43,299 bases of DNA from Anoxynatronum sp033549305 (GCA_033549305.1 JAWSUV010000009.1:1-43299); one strand, 5' to 3'. Positions 15,434-24,279 are shown, counted from the stretch's first letter. A program made the numbers and translations. Notes: a model not told the origin generated them from the letters alone.

Positions 15434-16036
15434 TTAACTCCTGTCCAACTTTTTTTTAATATCAACCCGGTTTTCAGACCCATTTATGATCCGCTGAATA
15501 TTACTTCGATGACGATAAAGCACGAGTATTGACAGAGCTGTCCCCAGCAGAACATGTGACGATTCACTGCCTCCCAGCCAAAGAAGCGTTGTCCAGATGG
15601 GAATTCCAATAATAGACGCCAGTGAAACATATTTGGTTAAGACAATGATGACTCCAGCCAGTCCAATACAGATCAGGGCAAAGGGAGCATGAATCATTAA
15701 TGCAACACCCATCGTGGTCGCCGCTCCCTTACCGCCTTTGAATTTTAGCAATATCGGCCAGTTATGGCCGATCACCGCCAAAAATCCGCATAAAACTGCA
15801 ATGGTTTCTCCTCCAAAAGTTCTTCCAATCCATACCGCAGCGACGCCTTTCATCACATCTGCCAGTAAAACAAATACACCGGCTTTAGCCCCCATCACTC
15901 GCATGACATTGGTAGTTCCAGCATTGCCGCTGCCGTATTCGCGAATATCAATATTTGCCGCTACCTTGCCGAGAATAAAGGCTGGTGACAGATTACCAAT
16001 AAAGTAGGCAGCGATAAGAAGCAGAAGCGTTTGCAT
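15434..16036 (-). CDS. plsY: Acyl-phosphate:glycerol-3-phosphate acyltransferase
   Basis: Transfers the acyl group of acyl phosphate to glycerol-3-phosphate, the first acylation of phospholipid synthesis in most Gram-positives. The 200-residue integral membrane protein has the three PlsY motifs: GSGNAGTTNVMRVMG, then LLKFKGGKGAATTMGV, and a later region near ILVLYRHRSNIQRI. It starts 2 bp after the der stop, with GGGTGG supplied from the der 3' end, and is followed directly by gpsA. Confidence 0.95.
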   Translation of the reverse strand: MQTLLLLIAAYFIGNLSPAFILGKVAANIDIREYGSGNAGTTNVMRVMGAKAGVFVLLADVMKGVAAVWIGRTFGGETIAVLCGFLAVIGHNWPILLKFKGGKGAATTMGVALMIHAPFALICIGLAGVIIVLTKYVSLASIIGIPIWTTLLWLGGSESSHVLLGTALSILVLYRHRSNIQRIINGSENRVDIKKKLDRS

Positions 16037-16038
16037 GA

Positions 16039-17361
16039 TTAAATACCACCCGCCTTCTCCCGATACATAAACCGAAGTGGTGTGCCTTCAAATCCAAAGC
16101 TTTCGCGAATTCGGTTTTCCAGATACCGCAGGTAAGAAAAATGAGTCAGTTCTTTATCATTGATAAACAAAACAAAAGTAGGCGGTTTAACTGATACCTG
16201 CGTAGCATAATAAATTTTCAGCCGCTTTCCTTTATCCGATGGTGGCTGTTTCATCAGCGTTGCCTCTGCAATGACTTCGTTAAGAACACCCGTTTGAATC
16301 CGTAGGGCGTTCTGGTTGGCAATATGCTGAATCACTGGAAGTATGCGGTTGATCCGTTGACCGGATAGAACAGAAACAAAAAGGATTGGTGCATATTGGC
16401 AGAAACCAAGTTCCCGCCGTATATCTTTGGTCATTCGGTTAACTGTTTTATCATCTTTTTCAACCAGATCCCACTTGTTCACTAAAATCAGCATTGCTTT
16501 CCCATTTTCATGGCTAAGTCCAGCGACTTTTTTATCCTGCTCAGTCACGCCTTCCTGCCCATCTATCATCAGGACGCAAACATCTGAACGCTCGATCGCC
16601 GCAATGGCTCTGATAACGCTGTAATGTTCCACATCATCATGAATCCTGCTTTTGCGCCGCAATCCCGCTGTATCAATCAGCAGATAGTCCTGGCTGGCAG
16701 CAGTAAAGCGAGTATCGATAGCATCACGGGTTGTACCTGCCAATTCACTGACAATCACGCGTTCTTCCCCCAATATGTGATTTATCAGCGATGATTTCCC
16801 CACATTTGGTTTCCCAATGACAGCTACTTTAATCAAATCTTCTTCAGGATCTGCAACGGATTCATCTGGAAAAAATGCCACGATGCTGTCTAATAAATCA
16901 CCAATCCCATAAGCCATTTCCGAAGAAATTTCGATAGGTTCACCCAATCCCAGCTCATAAAAATCATAGTAATGTTCCGATTGTTCATGAGAATCGACTT
17001 TATTCACTACCAGCAAAATGGGCTTTTGGTTTTTACGAAGCAACTCGCTGATTTCTCTGTCCTGTGCTGTCACCCCAGTTCTTCCATCAACAATAAACAG
17101 GATCACATCCGCCATATCAATGGCTAGTTGTGCCTGCTGACGCATCTTGGAAGGGATAAGTTCGCTGGATGAAGGTTCGAGACCTCCAGTGTCAATGAGT
17201 GAAAATCGATGATTCAGCCATTCCACTTCAGAGTAAATACGATCTCTGGTGACGCCTGGGGTATTTTCAACGATGGAAATTCTTTTACCTGCCAATCGGT
17301 TGAAAAAAGTCGATTTACCGACATTTGGACGACCGATGACAGCTACTACCGGTTTTGCCAT
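16039..17361 (-). CDS. der: GTPase Der (EngA), ribosome assembly
   Basis: A 440-residue protein with two tandem GTPase domains and a C-terminal KH-like domain. The first P-loop is GRPNVGKST (10-18), the second GKPNVGKSS (near 180); each domain has a switch motif (TPGVTRD, LAGTTRDAIDT) and an NKxD motif (NKVD, NKWD). Der acts in 50S subunit maturation. The ATG at 17361 has GGAGTG upstream and gives family length; a start at 17394 is in frame but unlikely. Its first 47 bp overlap the 3' end of the DUF512 gene. Confidence 0.95.
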   Translation of the reverse strand: MAKPVVAVIGRPNVGKSTFFNRLAGKRISIVENTPGVTRDRIYSEVEWLNHRFSLIDTGGLEPSSSELIPSKMRQQAQLAIDMADVILFIVDGRTGVTAQDREISELLRKNQKPILLVVNKVDSHEQSEHYYDFYELGLGEPIEISSEMAYGIGDLLDSIVAFFPDESVADPEEDLIKVAVIGKPNVGKSSLINHILGEERVIVSELAGTTRDAIDTRFTAASQDYLLIDTAGLRRKSRIHDDVEHYSVIRAIAAIERSDVCVLMIDGQEGVTEQDKKVAGLSHENGKAMLILVNKWDLVEKDDKTVNRMTKDIRRELGFCQYAPILFVSVLSGQRINRILPVIQHIANQNALRIQTGVLNEVIAEATLMKQPPSDKGKRLKIYYATQVSVKPPTFVLFINDKELTHFSYLRYLENRIRESFGFEGTPLRFMYREKAGGI

Positions 17362-18724
17362 GCTTTTTTTCACTCCCGCCTGTCTGCTTTTCATGTGTCG
17401 ATCGCAAAATATTCTTTATCCACTGTTTACCCTCAACAGCGCTTGGCTGCACACGAACCTGAAGCGCTTCAGTCACCTGTTCCAGTGTCATATCGTCCAG
17501 AAAAACAATTTCATCACTTTTCAGCATATTTTCCGGAATCATCACTAAATTGCCCAGGTTATATTCCTTCAGCTGATTCACCAAATCCTGACCGGTGACC
17601 AGGCCGCTTACCGTGACCAGTTCACCAAAAAAATGATTCTTAACGGGAATCACCTGAATGGTAAGCCCATCGACTTTTGCCATTACGTGATGTGCCAGTT
17701 GACGCATAAATGAAGCAGCGGCTGTTCCAGTTGCAATACTTAATGTAAAGGGTGTCCTTTTGCGGATTAATGGAAGTTTTACTATATATTTCATAAAATC
17801 TCTTTCAAAAGAGGCCAGCATGCCAACCCCGTTCTCCAGCTGATAAAATGCTTCATACTCATCTGCCTTAGGCCAGGGCAGATGGGCCAGCAAGTAAAAC
17901 TCATCTGAAGGATATACCAGTTTTCGTCCCAAAAGATCTCTCCAACGTTCCTGCCATTTTTCTATTTGGCGGATCGTACTCAGTGCCCCCTTCTTGTCTA
18001 ACGGTCTCAGCGACTTGTTTTTCTGGTATTTCGTCAGTCCAACCGGGACAACAGCAATACTGATCAATGAATCAGCTATGCTTTCAAGATCGCTCAGTGT
18101 GCGTTCCAGTTCCTGTCCATCATTGAAATCCGGACACAAAACAATCTGCACATTCATGTGTATGCGATTCTCATGAAATCGCTGCAAATAAGTCATCAGT
18201 CTTCCAGCCCGCGGGTTATGCAGCATTTTAACTCTCAGTTCAGGATTTGTCGTATGGACTGAGATATTTAACGGACTTATATGGTAGTTGACCAGTTTAT
18301 CGATTTCCGCGGATTTCATGTTGGTGAGCGTAATATAATTTCCCTGTAAGAAGGATAATCGGGAATCATCATCTTTGATATATAATCCCGGCCGCATACC
18401 CGGCGGCATCTGGTCAATAAAACAGAACACGCATTTATTGCAGCACTGCCGTGTTTCTGCCATGACAGGATTCTCGAATTCAATCCCAAGTTCGTCATCA
18501 AATTCTTTCTCAATTTCCAGTATCCATTCTGACCCGTCTGGTTTAATCAGTACCAACTCAAGATGCTCATCGGAAGTCAGGTATCGGTAGTCAATCACGT
18601 CTTCCAGTGGCTGTCCATTGATTGACAGGAGACGGTCTCCGGGAAGCACCCCCAGTTCAGCCGCAATGCTTCCGGATGCTATTTTCGTTATTACATTATC
18701 TTTCTTTAATCCATTCAATATCAT
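17315..18724 (-). CDS. DUF512 protein with PDZ-like and radical-SAM-like regions
   Basis: The 469-residue protein begins with a PDZ-like domain (about 8-70, GSIAAELGVLPGDRLLSINGQPLEDVIDYRY), then a Cys cluster CCNKCVFCFIDQMPPGMRPGLY (about 90-112) resembling an iron-sulfur radical SAM site, then the DUF512 domain (about 200-440). Family function is not established to my knowledge. The ATG at 18724 is only 3 nt from GGAG; the TTG two codons later is better spaced. The last 15 codons overlap der, and this Lys/Ser-rich tail lies beyond the conserved domain. Confidence 0.83.
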   Translation of the reverse strand: MILNGLKKDNVITKIASGSIAAELGVLPGDRLLSINGQPLEDVIDYRYLTSDEHLELVLIKPDGSEWILEIEKEFDDELGIEFENPVMAETRQCCNKCVFCFIDQMPPGMRPGLYIKDDDSRLSFLQGNYITLTNMKSAEIDKLVNYHISPLNISVHTTNPELRVKMLHNPRAGRLMTYLQRFHENRIHMNVQIVLCPDFNDGQELERTLSDLESIADSLISIAVVPVGLTKYQKNKSLRPLDKKGALSTIRQIEKWQERWRDLLGRKLVYPSDEFYLLAHLPWPKADEYEAFYQLENGVGMLASFERDFMKYIVKLPLIRKRTPFTLSIATGTAAASFMRQLAHHVMAKVDGLTIQVIPVKNHFFGELVTVSGLVTGQDLVNQLKEYNLGNLVMIPENMLKSDEIVFLDDMTLEQVTEALQVRVQPSAVEGKQWIKNILRSTHEKQTGGSEKKHGKTGSSCHRSSKCR

Positions 18725-18761
18725 ACACTCCGTCTGGTTGGTTCTATTTTACTGGTGAATA

Positions 18762-19235
18762 TCAGGCTTCATTTCCGGTTTTTTTCTCATGTAAAATCTT
18801 TTTCAATTCTTCCATAAATGTATTTAAGTCTTTAAACTCACGATAGACAGATGCAAAACGCACATAAGCCACTTCATCAATTTCCTTTAAGGCATCCATA
18901 ACCATTTCACCAATTTGTTCGGTTGCCACTTCTTTCTCCATCTCATTCTGCAGGTGTTTTTCCAGGTCATTGACGACTGCCTGAATTTCCTTTAATGATA
19001 CCGGCCTTTTTTCACAAGCCCTTATGATTCCTTTCAATATCTTATTCCGATTGAACGGCTCCCGGTTCCCTGATTTCTTGATCACGATCAAAGGAATTTC
19101 TTCCACTTTTTCATACGTTGTAAACCTCTTTTGACAGGCGTTACATTCACGCCTCCGCCGGATTGCCTGGCCTTCATCCGTCGGGCGCGAATCAATCACT
19201 TTTGAGTCAAACTGGCCGCAAAATGGGCAATTCAT
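18762..19235 (-). CDS. nrdR: Transcriptional repressor NrdR
   Basis: Represses ribonucleotide reductase genes in response to (d)ATP. The 157-residue protein has the N-terminal zinc ribbon with Cys3, Cys6, Cys31 and Cys34 (MNCPFCG and CNACQKRF), the RRRREC signature, and the ATP-cone domain (about 46-136, IVIKKSGNREPFNRNKILKGI). AGGTGA precedes the chosen ATG; an upstream frame to 19295 lies across the terminator behind ftsZ. No nrd genes are nearby, so its targets lie elsewhere. Confidence 0.96.
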   Translation of the reverse strand: MNCPFCGQFDSKVIDSRPTDEGQAIRRRRECNACQKRFTTYEKVEEIPLIVIKKSGNREPFNRNKILKGIIRACEKRPVSLKEIQAVVNDLEKHLQNEMEKEVATEQIGEMVMDALKEIDEVAYVRFASVYREFKDLNTFMEELKKILHEKKTGNEA

Positions 19236-19262
19236 CGAATTCACCTGCTTCCTGGAAAAATC

Positions 19263-19303
19263 AAAAAGAAAAGACCTGTTGATCAATGCCATCACGTCTT
19301 TTC
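19263..19303 (-). terminator. Terminator-like hairpin between ftsZ and nrdR
   Basis: Minus-strand GAAAAGAC (19296-19303) pairs with GTCTTTTC (19268-19275), with an inner TGAT/ATCA stem, then a T-run. It would end or attenuate the division transcript after ftsZ. Confidence 0.65.
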
Positions 19304-19323
19304 ATCAGTCGGTGCCAGATTGT

Positions 19324-20424
19324 TTATTTCTTCCTGCGAAGGAAAACAGGAATATCAAGCTCGTCATCTTTTGAATCATCCACCGTCAGTTCATCCAACA
19401 GGTCATTCACATTTTTCTCCTGTTTTTCGGTGTTTTTTTCTGTACGTTTTCTGGCAGTAACTCCTTGCAGCTGGCCATCAAACCCAGTAGCAATGACTGT
19501 GATTTTTATCTCATCCTTCATTTCCTCATCAATGACCGCCCCGAAGATAATGTTCGCATCTTCGTCTGCTTCATGAGATATCATCTCTGCTGCTTCATGG
19601 ACTTCAAAAAGACTCAGATTTGTGCTGCCGGTGATATTAATTAAAACACCCCTGGCTCCTTTTATCGAGGTTTCCAGTAAAGGGCTGTGAATGGCCTGTT
19701 TTGCGGCTTCCTGAGCCCGGTTCTCACCAGATGATCGTCCGATACCCATATGGGCCAGGCCTTGATCAAACATAATGGTTTTTACGTCGGCAAAGTCACA
19801 GTTCACCAGGCCTGCATCGTCAATCAGGTCAGAAATTCCCTGTACACCTTGACGCAGGATATCATCCGCCAGTCGAAAAGCTTCAATAATCGATGTTTTC
19901 TTTTCCACTACCTCCAGCAGACGGTCATTGGGAATCGTTACAAGTGTATCGACACATTCTCGCAGCAGATTAATGCCCTGATCTGCGTGGCGCCATCTTC
20001 TCTTCCCTTCAAAGGAAAATGGCTTTGTTACGACACCCACAGTCAAAATACCCATTTCACGGGCAATTTCAGCAACAATAGGAGCTGCACCAGTGCCGGT
20101 TCCGCCTCCCATACCGGAAGTTACGAAAACCATGTCGGCTCCCTGCAGCAATTTACAGACATCATCCCGGCTTTCTTCCGCCGCTTTTTTCCCAATCTCG
20201 GGATTTGCGCCTGCACCGAGTCCTTTTGTTAATTTTTCGCCGATTTGCAGTTTTTGTTCTGCGCGCGAATTCATCAGTGCTTGCTTATCCGTGTTAATTG
20301 CTATAAATTCGACACCTTTCATACCCATTTCAATCATGCGATTGACTGCGTTATTTCCACCGCCGCCGACACCAATCACCTTAATCTGGGCTACCGTATC
20401 CATATCCATATCAAATTCTAACAC
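19324..20424 (-). CDS. ftsZ: Cell division protein FtsZ
   Basis: Tubulin-like GTPase that forms the Z-ring. The 366-residue protein has the N-terminal GVGGGGNNAVNRM, the tubulin signature GGGTGTG at residues 106-112, the T7-type segment LVNCDFADVKTIM, and the conserved C-terminal peptide DDELDIPVFLRRKK that binds SepF and other anchors. It starts at GTG behind GAGGAGGGGAC. It is last in the dcw order, after the small basic protein; spoIIGA-sigE-sigG, often next in sporeformers, is absent. Confidence 0.98.
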   Translation of the reverse strand: MLEFDMDMDTVAQIKVIGVGGGGNNAVNRMIEMGMKGVEFIAINTDKQALMNSRAEQKLQIGEKLTKGLGAGANPEIGKKAAEESRDDVCKLLQGADMVFVTSGMGGGTGTGAAPIVAEIAREMGILTVGVVTKPFSFEGKRRWRHADQGINLLRECVDTLVTIPNDRLLEVVEKKTSIIEAFRLADDILRQGVQGISDLIDDAGLVNCDFADVKTIMFDQGLAHMGIGRSSGENRAQEAAKQAIHSPLLETSIKGARGVLINITGSTNLSLFEVHEAAEMISHEADEDANIIFGAVIDEEMKDEIKITVIATGFDGQLQGVTARKRTEKNTEKQEKNVNDLLDELTVDDSKDDELDIPVFLRRKK

Positions 20425-20457
20425 AAAGTCCCCTCCTCGAAAATCATTCTTATCAGT

Positions 20458-20482
20458 AACAGAAGCAAGAAGCTTTCTGTTC
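20458..20482 (-). promoter_or_regulatory. Hairpin in the ftsZ leader
   Basis: Minus-strand AACAGAAAGC pairs with GCTTCTGTT (one bulged A) around a short loop, 34 bp ahead of the ftsZ start and without a T-run. It could shape ftsZ mRNA stability or translation. Confidence 0.35.
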
Positions 20483-20502
20483 CTTCCTTCACTTTTCTAT
20501 AC

Positions 20503-20518
20503 TTCAACATATGTTGAA
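20503..20518. repeat. 16-bp perfect palindrome upstream of ftsZ
   Basis: TTCAACATATGTTGAA is a perfect inverted repeat in the 127-bp spacer between sbp and ftsZ. It could be a repressor operator; it is close to, but does not match, the Firmicute LexA box (GAAC-N4-GTTC), because the outer bases are C and G. Confidence 0.5.
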
Positions 20519-20550
20519 AATACCCTTTATGTAAAACGGCTTATAAAAAA

Positions 20551-20892
20551 TTAATGTGTGTGCATCCGGTCGAACAAATGTCTGCGGATAATGGCAAAAT
20601 TTTGGAATAACCGGCTGCCGAAAGCAAATATCGCTGCATAATATAATGGTACACCCAGCTTATCCCCAATGAATGCTAAAAATGCTGCCAGAATTGCATT
20701 TCCGAAAAAACCGGTAACGAATATTTCAGTATTGAATTTATTCTCCAGGCTGGCGCGAAGACCACCAAAAACCGAGTCAAGAGATGCCAGGATGGCCACT
20801 GAGATGTATAATGTATATGCCGCAGGATATGTCACCGGCAAAATCACACCGAGGATAATTCCCAGAAGCAGTCCGACAAAAGCGTAGATCAT
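20551..20892 (-). CDS. sbp: Small basic family protein (DUF1290)
   Basis: A 113-residue membrane protein with about four hydrophobic segments and the family core DSVFGGLRASLENKFNTEIFVTGFFGN. Small basic proteins sit beside DUF881 genes and ftsZ in Clostridia and Actinobacteria; function unknown, probably envelope or division. The ATG at 20892 is 4 nt past the DUF881 stop with GGTGAG upstream; the open frame begins 5 codons earlier. Confidence 0.88.
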   Translation of the reverse strand: MIYAFVGLLLGIILGVILPVTYPAAYTLYISVAILASLDSVFGGLRASLENKFNTEIFVTGFFGNAILAAFLAFIGDKLGVPLYYAAIFAFGSRLFQNFAIIRRHLFDRMHTH

Positions 20893-20896
20893 GAGG

Positions 20897-21619
20897 CTAC
20901 TCACCATCCTTTACAGAGATGTATTGAAACTGCTGCTGGCCGTGGTACCGAGGGATTCGCACCCGCTCACTCACGTGTGATTCCACTCGAAGACCATATA
21001 CTTCCATCAATTCCCAGGCATACGTCTGGGGAGCTTTGACTGCCGCATTTAACAGGTCCGGATTTCCAATGGCTTTAATCACAAAAGGTTGGGCATAGGT
21101 GAACTGATTGATGGTAATGGTCGCCCCGGCACATTGGATTTCCGAAGTGCTCAGGACACGCTGACCGTTTATGGAAAGGGCTTCTGCGCCCGCAGTTTTC
21201 AAATCATTCATGATCTTCAGAACATCTGCATCATGCACAATCACATTATTAGGATCTTCACCTTCGTATAGTTCCCGATCACTGTCACTTAACAGAACCA
21301 TAACACCCGGTCCTTCAAGGTCATAAACCCCAATGTGGATCTTCATCAGTTCAATGTCCTGAAGCAGTATTTCCTGAATACTGCCTTCAGAAGCAATCGC
21401 TGCCTCATAGTTGCTCAGCTTGTCTTCCTGCGCTTTGATCAGTAATTGGATTTGCTTTAATTCATCCCGTTCCCGCGTGACAGCGTTTTGGAGTTCACTC
21501 ATGGTTTGGATGGTAATAAAGCTGTAGTCACTTCCAACGCTTTTAAACTGAAGGGTGACCAGCAACCCTGCCACCATAAAAACAAGTACCACCATTACAT
21601 TTCTAAATTTCTTGTTCAC
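20897..21619 (-). CDS. DUF881 family membrane-anchored protein, second copy
   Basis: A 240-residue protein with an N-terminal membrane helix (about 7-24), a coiled coil (about 38-80, RDELKQIQLLIKAQEDKLSNYE) and a conserved C-terminal domain with GPGVMVLL, DLKTAGAEALSINGQRV and AIGNPDLLNAAV. It starts at GTG. The DUF881 fold has no established function; it is a paralogue of the upstream gene, with matching motif order. It directly precedes sbp. Confidence 0.86.
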   Translation of the reverse strand: MNKKFRNVMVVLVFMVAGLLVTLQFKSVGSDYSFITIQTMSELQNAVTRERDELKQIQLLIKAQEDKLSNYEAAIASEGSIQEILLQDIELMKIHIGVYDLEGPGVMVLLSDSDRELYEGEDPNNVIVHDADVLKIMNDLKTAGAEALSINGQRVLSTSEIQCAGATITINQFTYAQPFVIKAIGNPDLLNAAVKAPQTYAWELMEVYGLRVESHVSERVRIPRYHGQQQFQYISVKDGE

Positions 21620-21633
21620 GACTCATCGCCCCA

Positions 21634-22365
21634 TCACTGAACTGGTTCAATAGGCACTGCGTACTCAAACTCAAAGACCCGCTGATACCGGGGCATCTGA
21701 ATCTCATTCTCTTTACGCACTTCCACCTGCAGTTCATAATACTGCCTCATTTGCCAAACGATACCATAGCGCATATTCAATGCGGCCTCCAGTGTCTCAG
21801 GGTTACCGACCGCTTTGATTTCGTAAGGTGGAGTGGTTACTGTGTCGTTTACATAGAGAGCGTTATTGGCATAGTGAATTCCAGTGGTTGAGACATAGCG
21901 CTGATCATTGATGGAAATCGCTTCTGCACCTGCTGCATTAAGGGTGTTGACCAATTCCAGCAAGATCTCATAGTTGTAGACAATGAAGCTGGCGTTGTCT
22001 GTTTGATCAAAGGTTACCGGCGGATCTCCCAGAGACACAACCACGCCCGGTCCTATCCCTGGAAGATAACCGGCAAGCAGTTGATATCTTTCTAGATCGC
22101 TCTTCAGGTTTTTGATCATGAGATTCTCATCAGCTTCCGAGAGTTCATAACCACGAAGCCTGTTTTCCAGGTCGGTTAATTCTTCAAACAACTGTTCTTT
22201 TTCCGAACGAAGCTGCCTTAATTCCGCCGCCAGGACCTGCGCTTTTTGTGTTGACAGAAAACCGCCTTCCGTAACTTCTCTTACTGATTTTATCTGCATC
22301 GCCAAAATGAGTCCCAACACCATGCAAATCAGCGCTATGGCGATTTTCCCCTTTCGGTTAGTCAT
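21634..22365 (-). CDS. DUF881 family membrane-anchored protein, first copy
   Basis: A 243-residue protein with the same plan as its downstream neighbour: an N-terminal membrane helix (about 7-22), a coiled coil (about 40-90) and the motifs GIGPGVVVSLGDPP, LNAAGAEAISINDQRY and AVGNPETLEAAL. The ATG at 22365 is preceded by GGAGGGTGAG and overlaps the ftsQ stop by 8 bp. Tandem copies suggest a duplicated component of the same complex. Confidence 0.86.
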   Translation of the reverse strand: MTNRKGKIAIALICMVLGLILAMQIKSVREVTEGGFLSTQKAQVLAAELRQLRSEKEQLFEELTDLENRLRGYELSEADENLMIKNLKSDLERYQLLAGYLPGIGPGVVVSLGDPPVTFDQTDNASFIVYNYEILLELVNTLNAAGAEAISINDQRYVSTTGIHYANNALYVNDTVTTPPYEIKAVGNPETLEAALNMRYGIVWQMRQYYELQVEVRKENEIQMPRYQRVFEFEYAVPIEPVQ

Positions 22366-23143
22366 CCTCACCCTCCTGACGGACTTTATCCTGCACCGTA
22401 ATATGACCTTCGAAACGCATATCAATGGTGACATCTTTCATATTCCTGGTATGCAGGGTGATTAACGCTTCTTTAAGTGCCAGTATGGCATAAGCAGGAT
22501 TATCAATCTGCCCAAATAGTACTTCTATTCCATTAAAAGTCACAATTTTCACCTGTCCACTTTGATCCACATTTATTTCAGACAGCATCTCCAAAATTTC
22601 TGCTTCTCTGGCAGCACCCAGAATCTGGTATGCGGTATCCAGTGAAGCTTCGTTTTGAACCTGCACCTGTTCTCCAATTTGAAAGCTTGAAAATTCAATG
22701 CCTGTCACCAGGCATACATTACTGCCTAGAATGCCGTCTGTCACATTCAGAACCACTTTTTCCTCATCCAGGGTTATGTATGATCCCATATATGGTATTA
22801 TAGCATATTCTTCTCGTTCTCTGACAACAATATTTATGGTACTCCATCCTTTTCGGTTCACATCTGCATTTCGAACGTAGGGATGCGATTCAATCTTTTT
22901 TGAAACCTCTGACAGTTTGATGCCGAAGAATTGATCTCCCAGCTTGATCCCCGAACGGTCCACAAGTGACCGTTCCTCGATCTGGTTCATCCCTTCAACC
23001 TGGATTGATTTAACGGTGAATAAACCTGAGTAAAGAAAAACATAGTACAGTAATCCGCCGGCCAGCGCAGCGAAAAGCATTAGCACAAGCAAGCGGATTA
23101 GTACCATTGAATTCTGTTTTTGCCGATATTTTTTTTGAGTCAT
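22358..23143 (-). CDS. ftsQ: Cell division protein FtsQ/DivIB
   Basis: A 261-residue bitopic protein: basic cytoplasmic tail (TQKKYRQKQNS), one membrane helix (about 14-36), a POTRA domain (about 41-110, FTVKSIQVEGMNQIEERSLVDRSGI) and the beta domain behind it (about 110-245). FtsQ forms the FtsQLB complex that activates septal synthesis. The ATG at 23143 is used; its ribosome binding site is weak, and an in-frame TTG at 23203 overlaps murG. Coupled by overlap to the DUF881 gene. Confidence 0.92.
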   Translation of the reverse strand: MTQKKYRQKQNSMVLIRLLVLMLFAALAGGLLYYVFLYSGLFTVKSIQVEGMNQIEERSLVDRSGIKLGDQFFGIKLSEVSKKIESHPYVRNADVNRKGWSTINIVVREREEYAIIPYMGSYITLDEEKVVLNVTDGILGSNVCLVTGIEFSSFQIGEQVQVQNEASLDTAYQILGAAREAEILEMLSEINVDQSGQVKIVTFNGIEVLFGQIDNPAYAILALKEALITLHTRNMKDVTIDMRFEGHITVQDKVRQEGEDD

Positions 23144-23186
23144 TGGCAGCACTTCTCTTCTAAAAAAATCAAGTATAAATTGCCTG

Positions 23187-24278
23187 TTACTCCGCTCCTT
23201 CAAAACGGTTCTGATTCAATAATGACCAAATGCGATCCACTGCGGGACGCACTTTTGTGTGTTCAACCCGCTGGTAATCTCCTTTAAGCCCTTCAAGAAT
23301 ATGATGATAAAGCGTTTCACCATTCAGTTCCTGCTCACGGATGACTGCAGCGTATCCGTCACTTTCCATCATCCGCGCATTCTTTTCCTGATGGTTTTCA
23401 GCTGTGTACGCTTTTGGTATTAACACCGCATGTTTATCCGATGCCATCACCTCTGCAATCGTTATGGCGCCCGCACTGCTGACGATCAAATCGCATGCTT
23501 TCAGTGCATAGGGCATGCGCTCGATATAAGGAACCATTTGGTGGCCGCCTGAAACAAAGGCGTTATTAAAGCATCGTTTTTTTACCTGCTCATAGTAGTG
23601 TTTACCCGTTGACCAATAGAGCCTGAAAGGCATTTCAGGATACTGATCCAGCATCTCTTCCACAGCCTGGTTGATCTGCGCTGAACCGCCACTCCCCCCT
23701 GCTACAAGAACCATGTTTTTGTTTTTATACTCTGGAAAATCCTTTCTGGCTTCCTGCTGTGTTAAGTGGTAATATTCTTTGCGTATCGGGTTACCCGTCA
23801 CTACTGAGTGATCTTTTCGTTTTATGTAGCGGCGCGCGTCTTCAAAACTCAGCGCTACCACATCCACATATCTCGACAGGATCCGGTTTGTCAGCCCCGG
23901 ATAGGCGTTCTGCTCATGGATCAGCGTCCGATATCCTTTTTTAGCAGCCTGATACAGCACAGGTCCGGATACAAAACCACCAGTTCCAATTACCCAGTCC
24001 GGCTTAAACGATTTAAGAATACGACCTGCATCCACCAGTCCCTTCATTAGCATACCCAGACTTTTCACATTGTGCCAGGAAATCTTCCGTTTTAAATACG
24101 AGACAGTAATTGATTCAATCGGATATCCTGATTGAGGAACCAGATCTAACTCAAGTCCTTTCTCGGCGCCGACAAACAAAATTTCTGCTCCAGGATCTGA
24201 TTCCCGTATCCGGTCCGCGATGGCAATTGCCGGATAAATATGACCGCCCGTTCCACCACCACTGAGTAAGTAGCGCAT
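23187..24278 (-). CDS. murG: UDP-N-acetylglucosamine transferase MurG
   Basis: Adds GlcNAc to lipid I to make lipid II on the inner membrane face. The 363-residue GT-B enzyme has the N-terminal glycine loop GGGTGGHI (residues 7-14), and the second loop VAGGSGGSAQINQAV, then SAGAITIAEVMA and PKAYTAENHQEKNA, which bind UDP-GlcNAc. AGGAGG overlaps the end of ftsW. No murC or murA follows before ftsQ. Confidence 0.97.
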   Translation of the reverse strand: MRYLLSGGGTGGHIYPAIAIADRIRESDPGAEILFVGAEKGLELDLVPQSGYPIESITVSYLKRKISWHNVKSLGMLMKGLVDAGRILKSFKPDWVIGTGGFVSGPVLYQAAKKGYRTLIHEQNAYPGLTNRILSRYVDVVALSFEDARRYIKRKDHSVVTGNPIRKEYYHLTQQEARKDFPEYKNKNMVLVAGGSGGSAQINQAVEEMLDQYPEMPFRLYWSTGKHYYEQVKKRCFNNAFVSGGHQMVPYIERMPYALKACDLIVSSAGAITIAEVMASDKHAVLIPKAYTAENHQEKNARMMESDGYAAVIREQELNGETLYHHILEGLKGDYQRVEHTKVRPAVDRIWSLLNQNRFEGAE

Positions 24279-24279
24279 G

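Noticed and set aside
20503..20518. Calling the ftsZ-leader palindrome a true LexA site
   Set aside because: The required G and C of GAAC-N4-GTTC are replaced by C and G; kept only as an unexplained palindrome.
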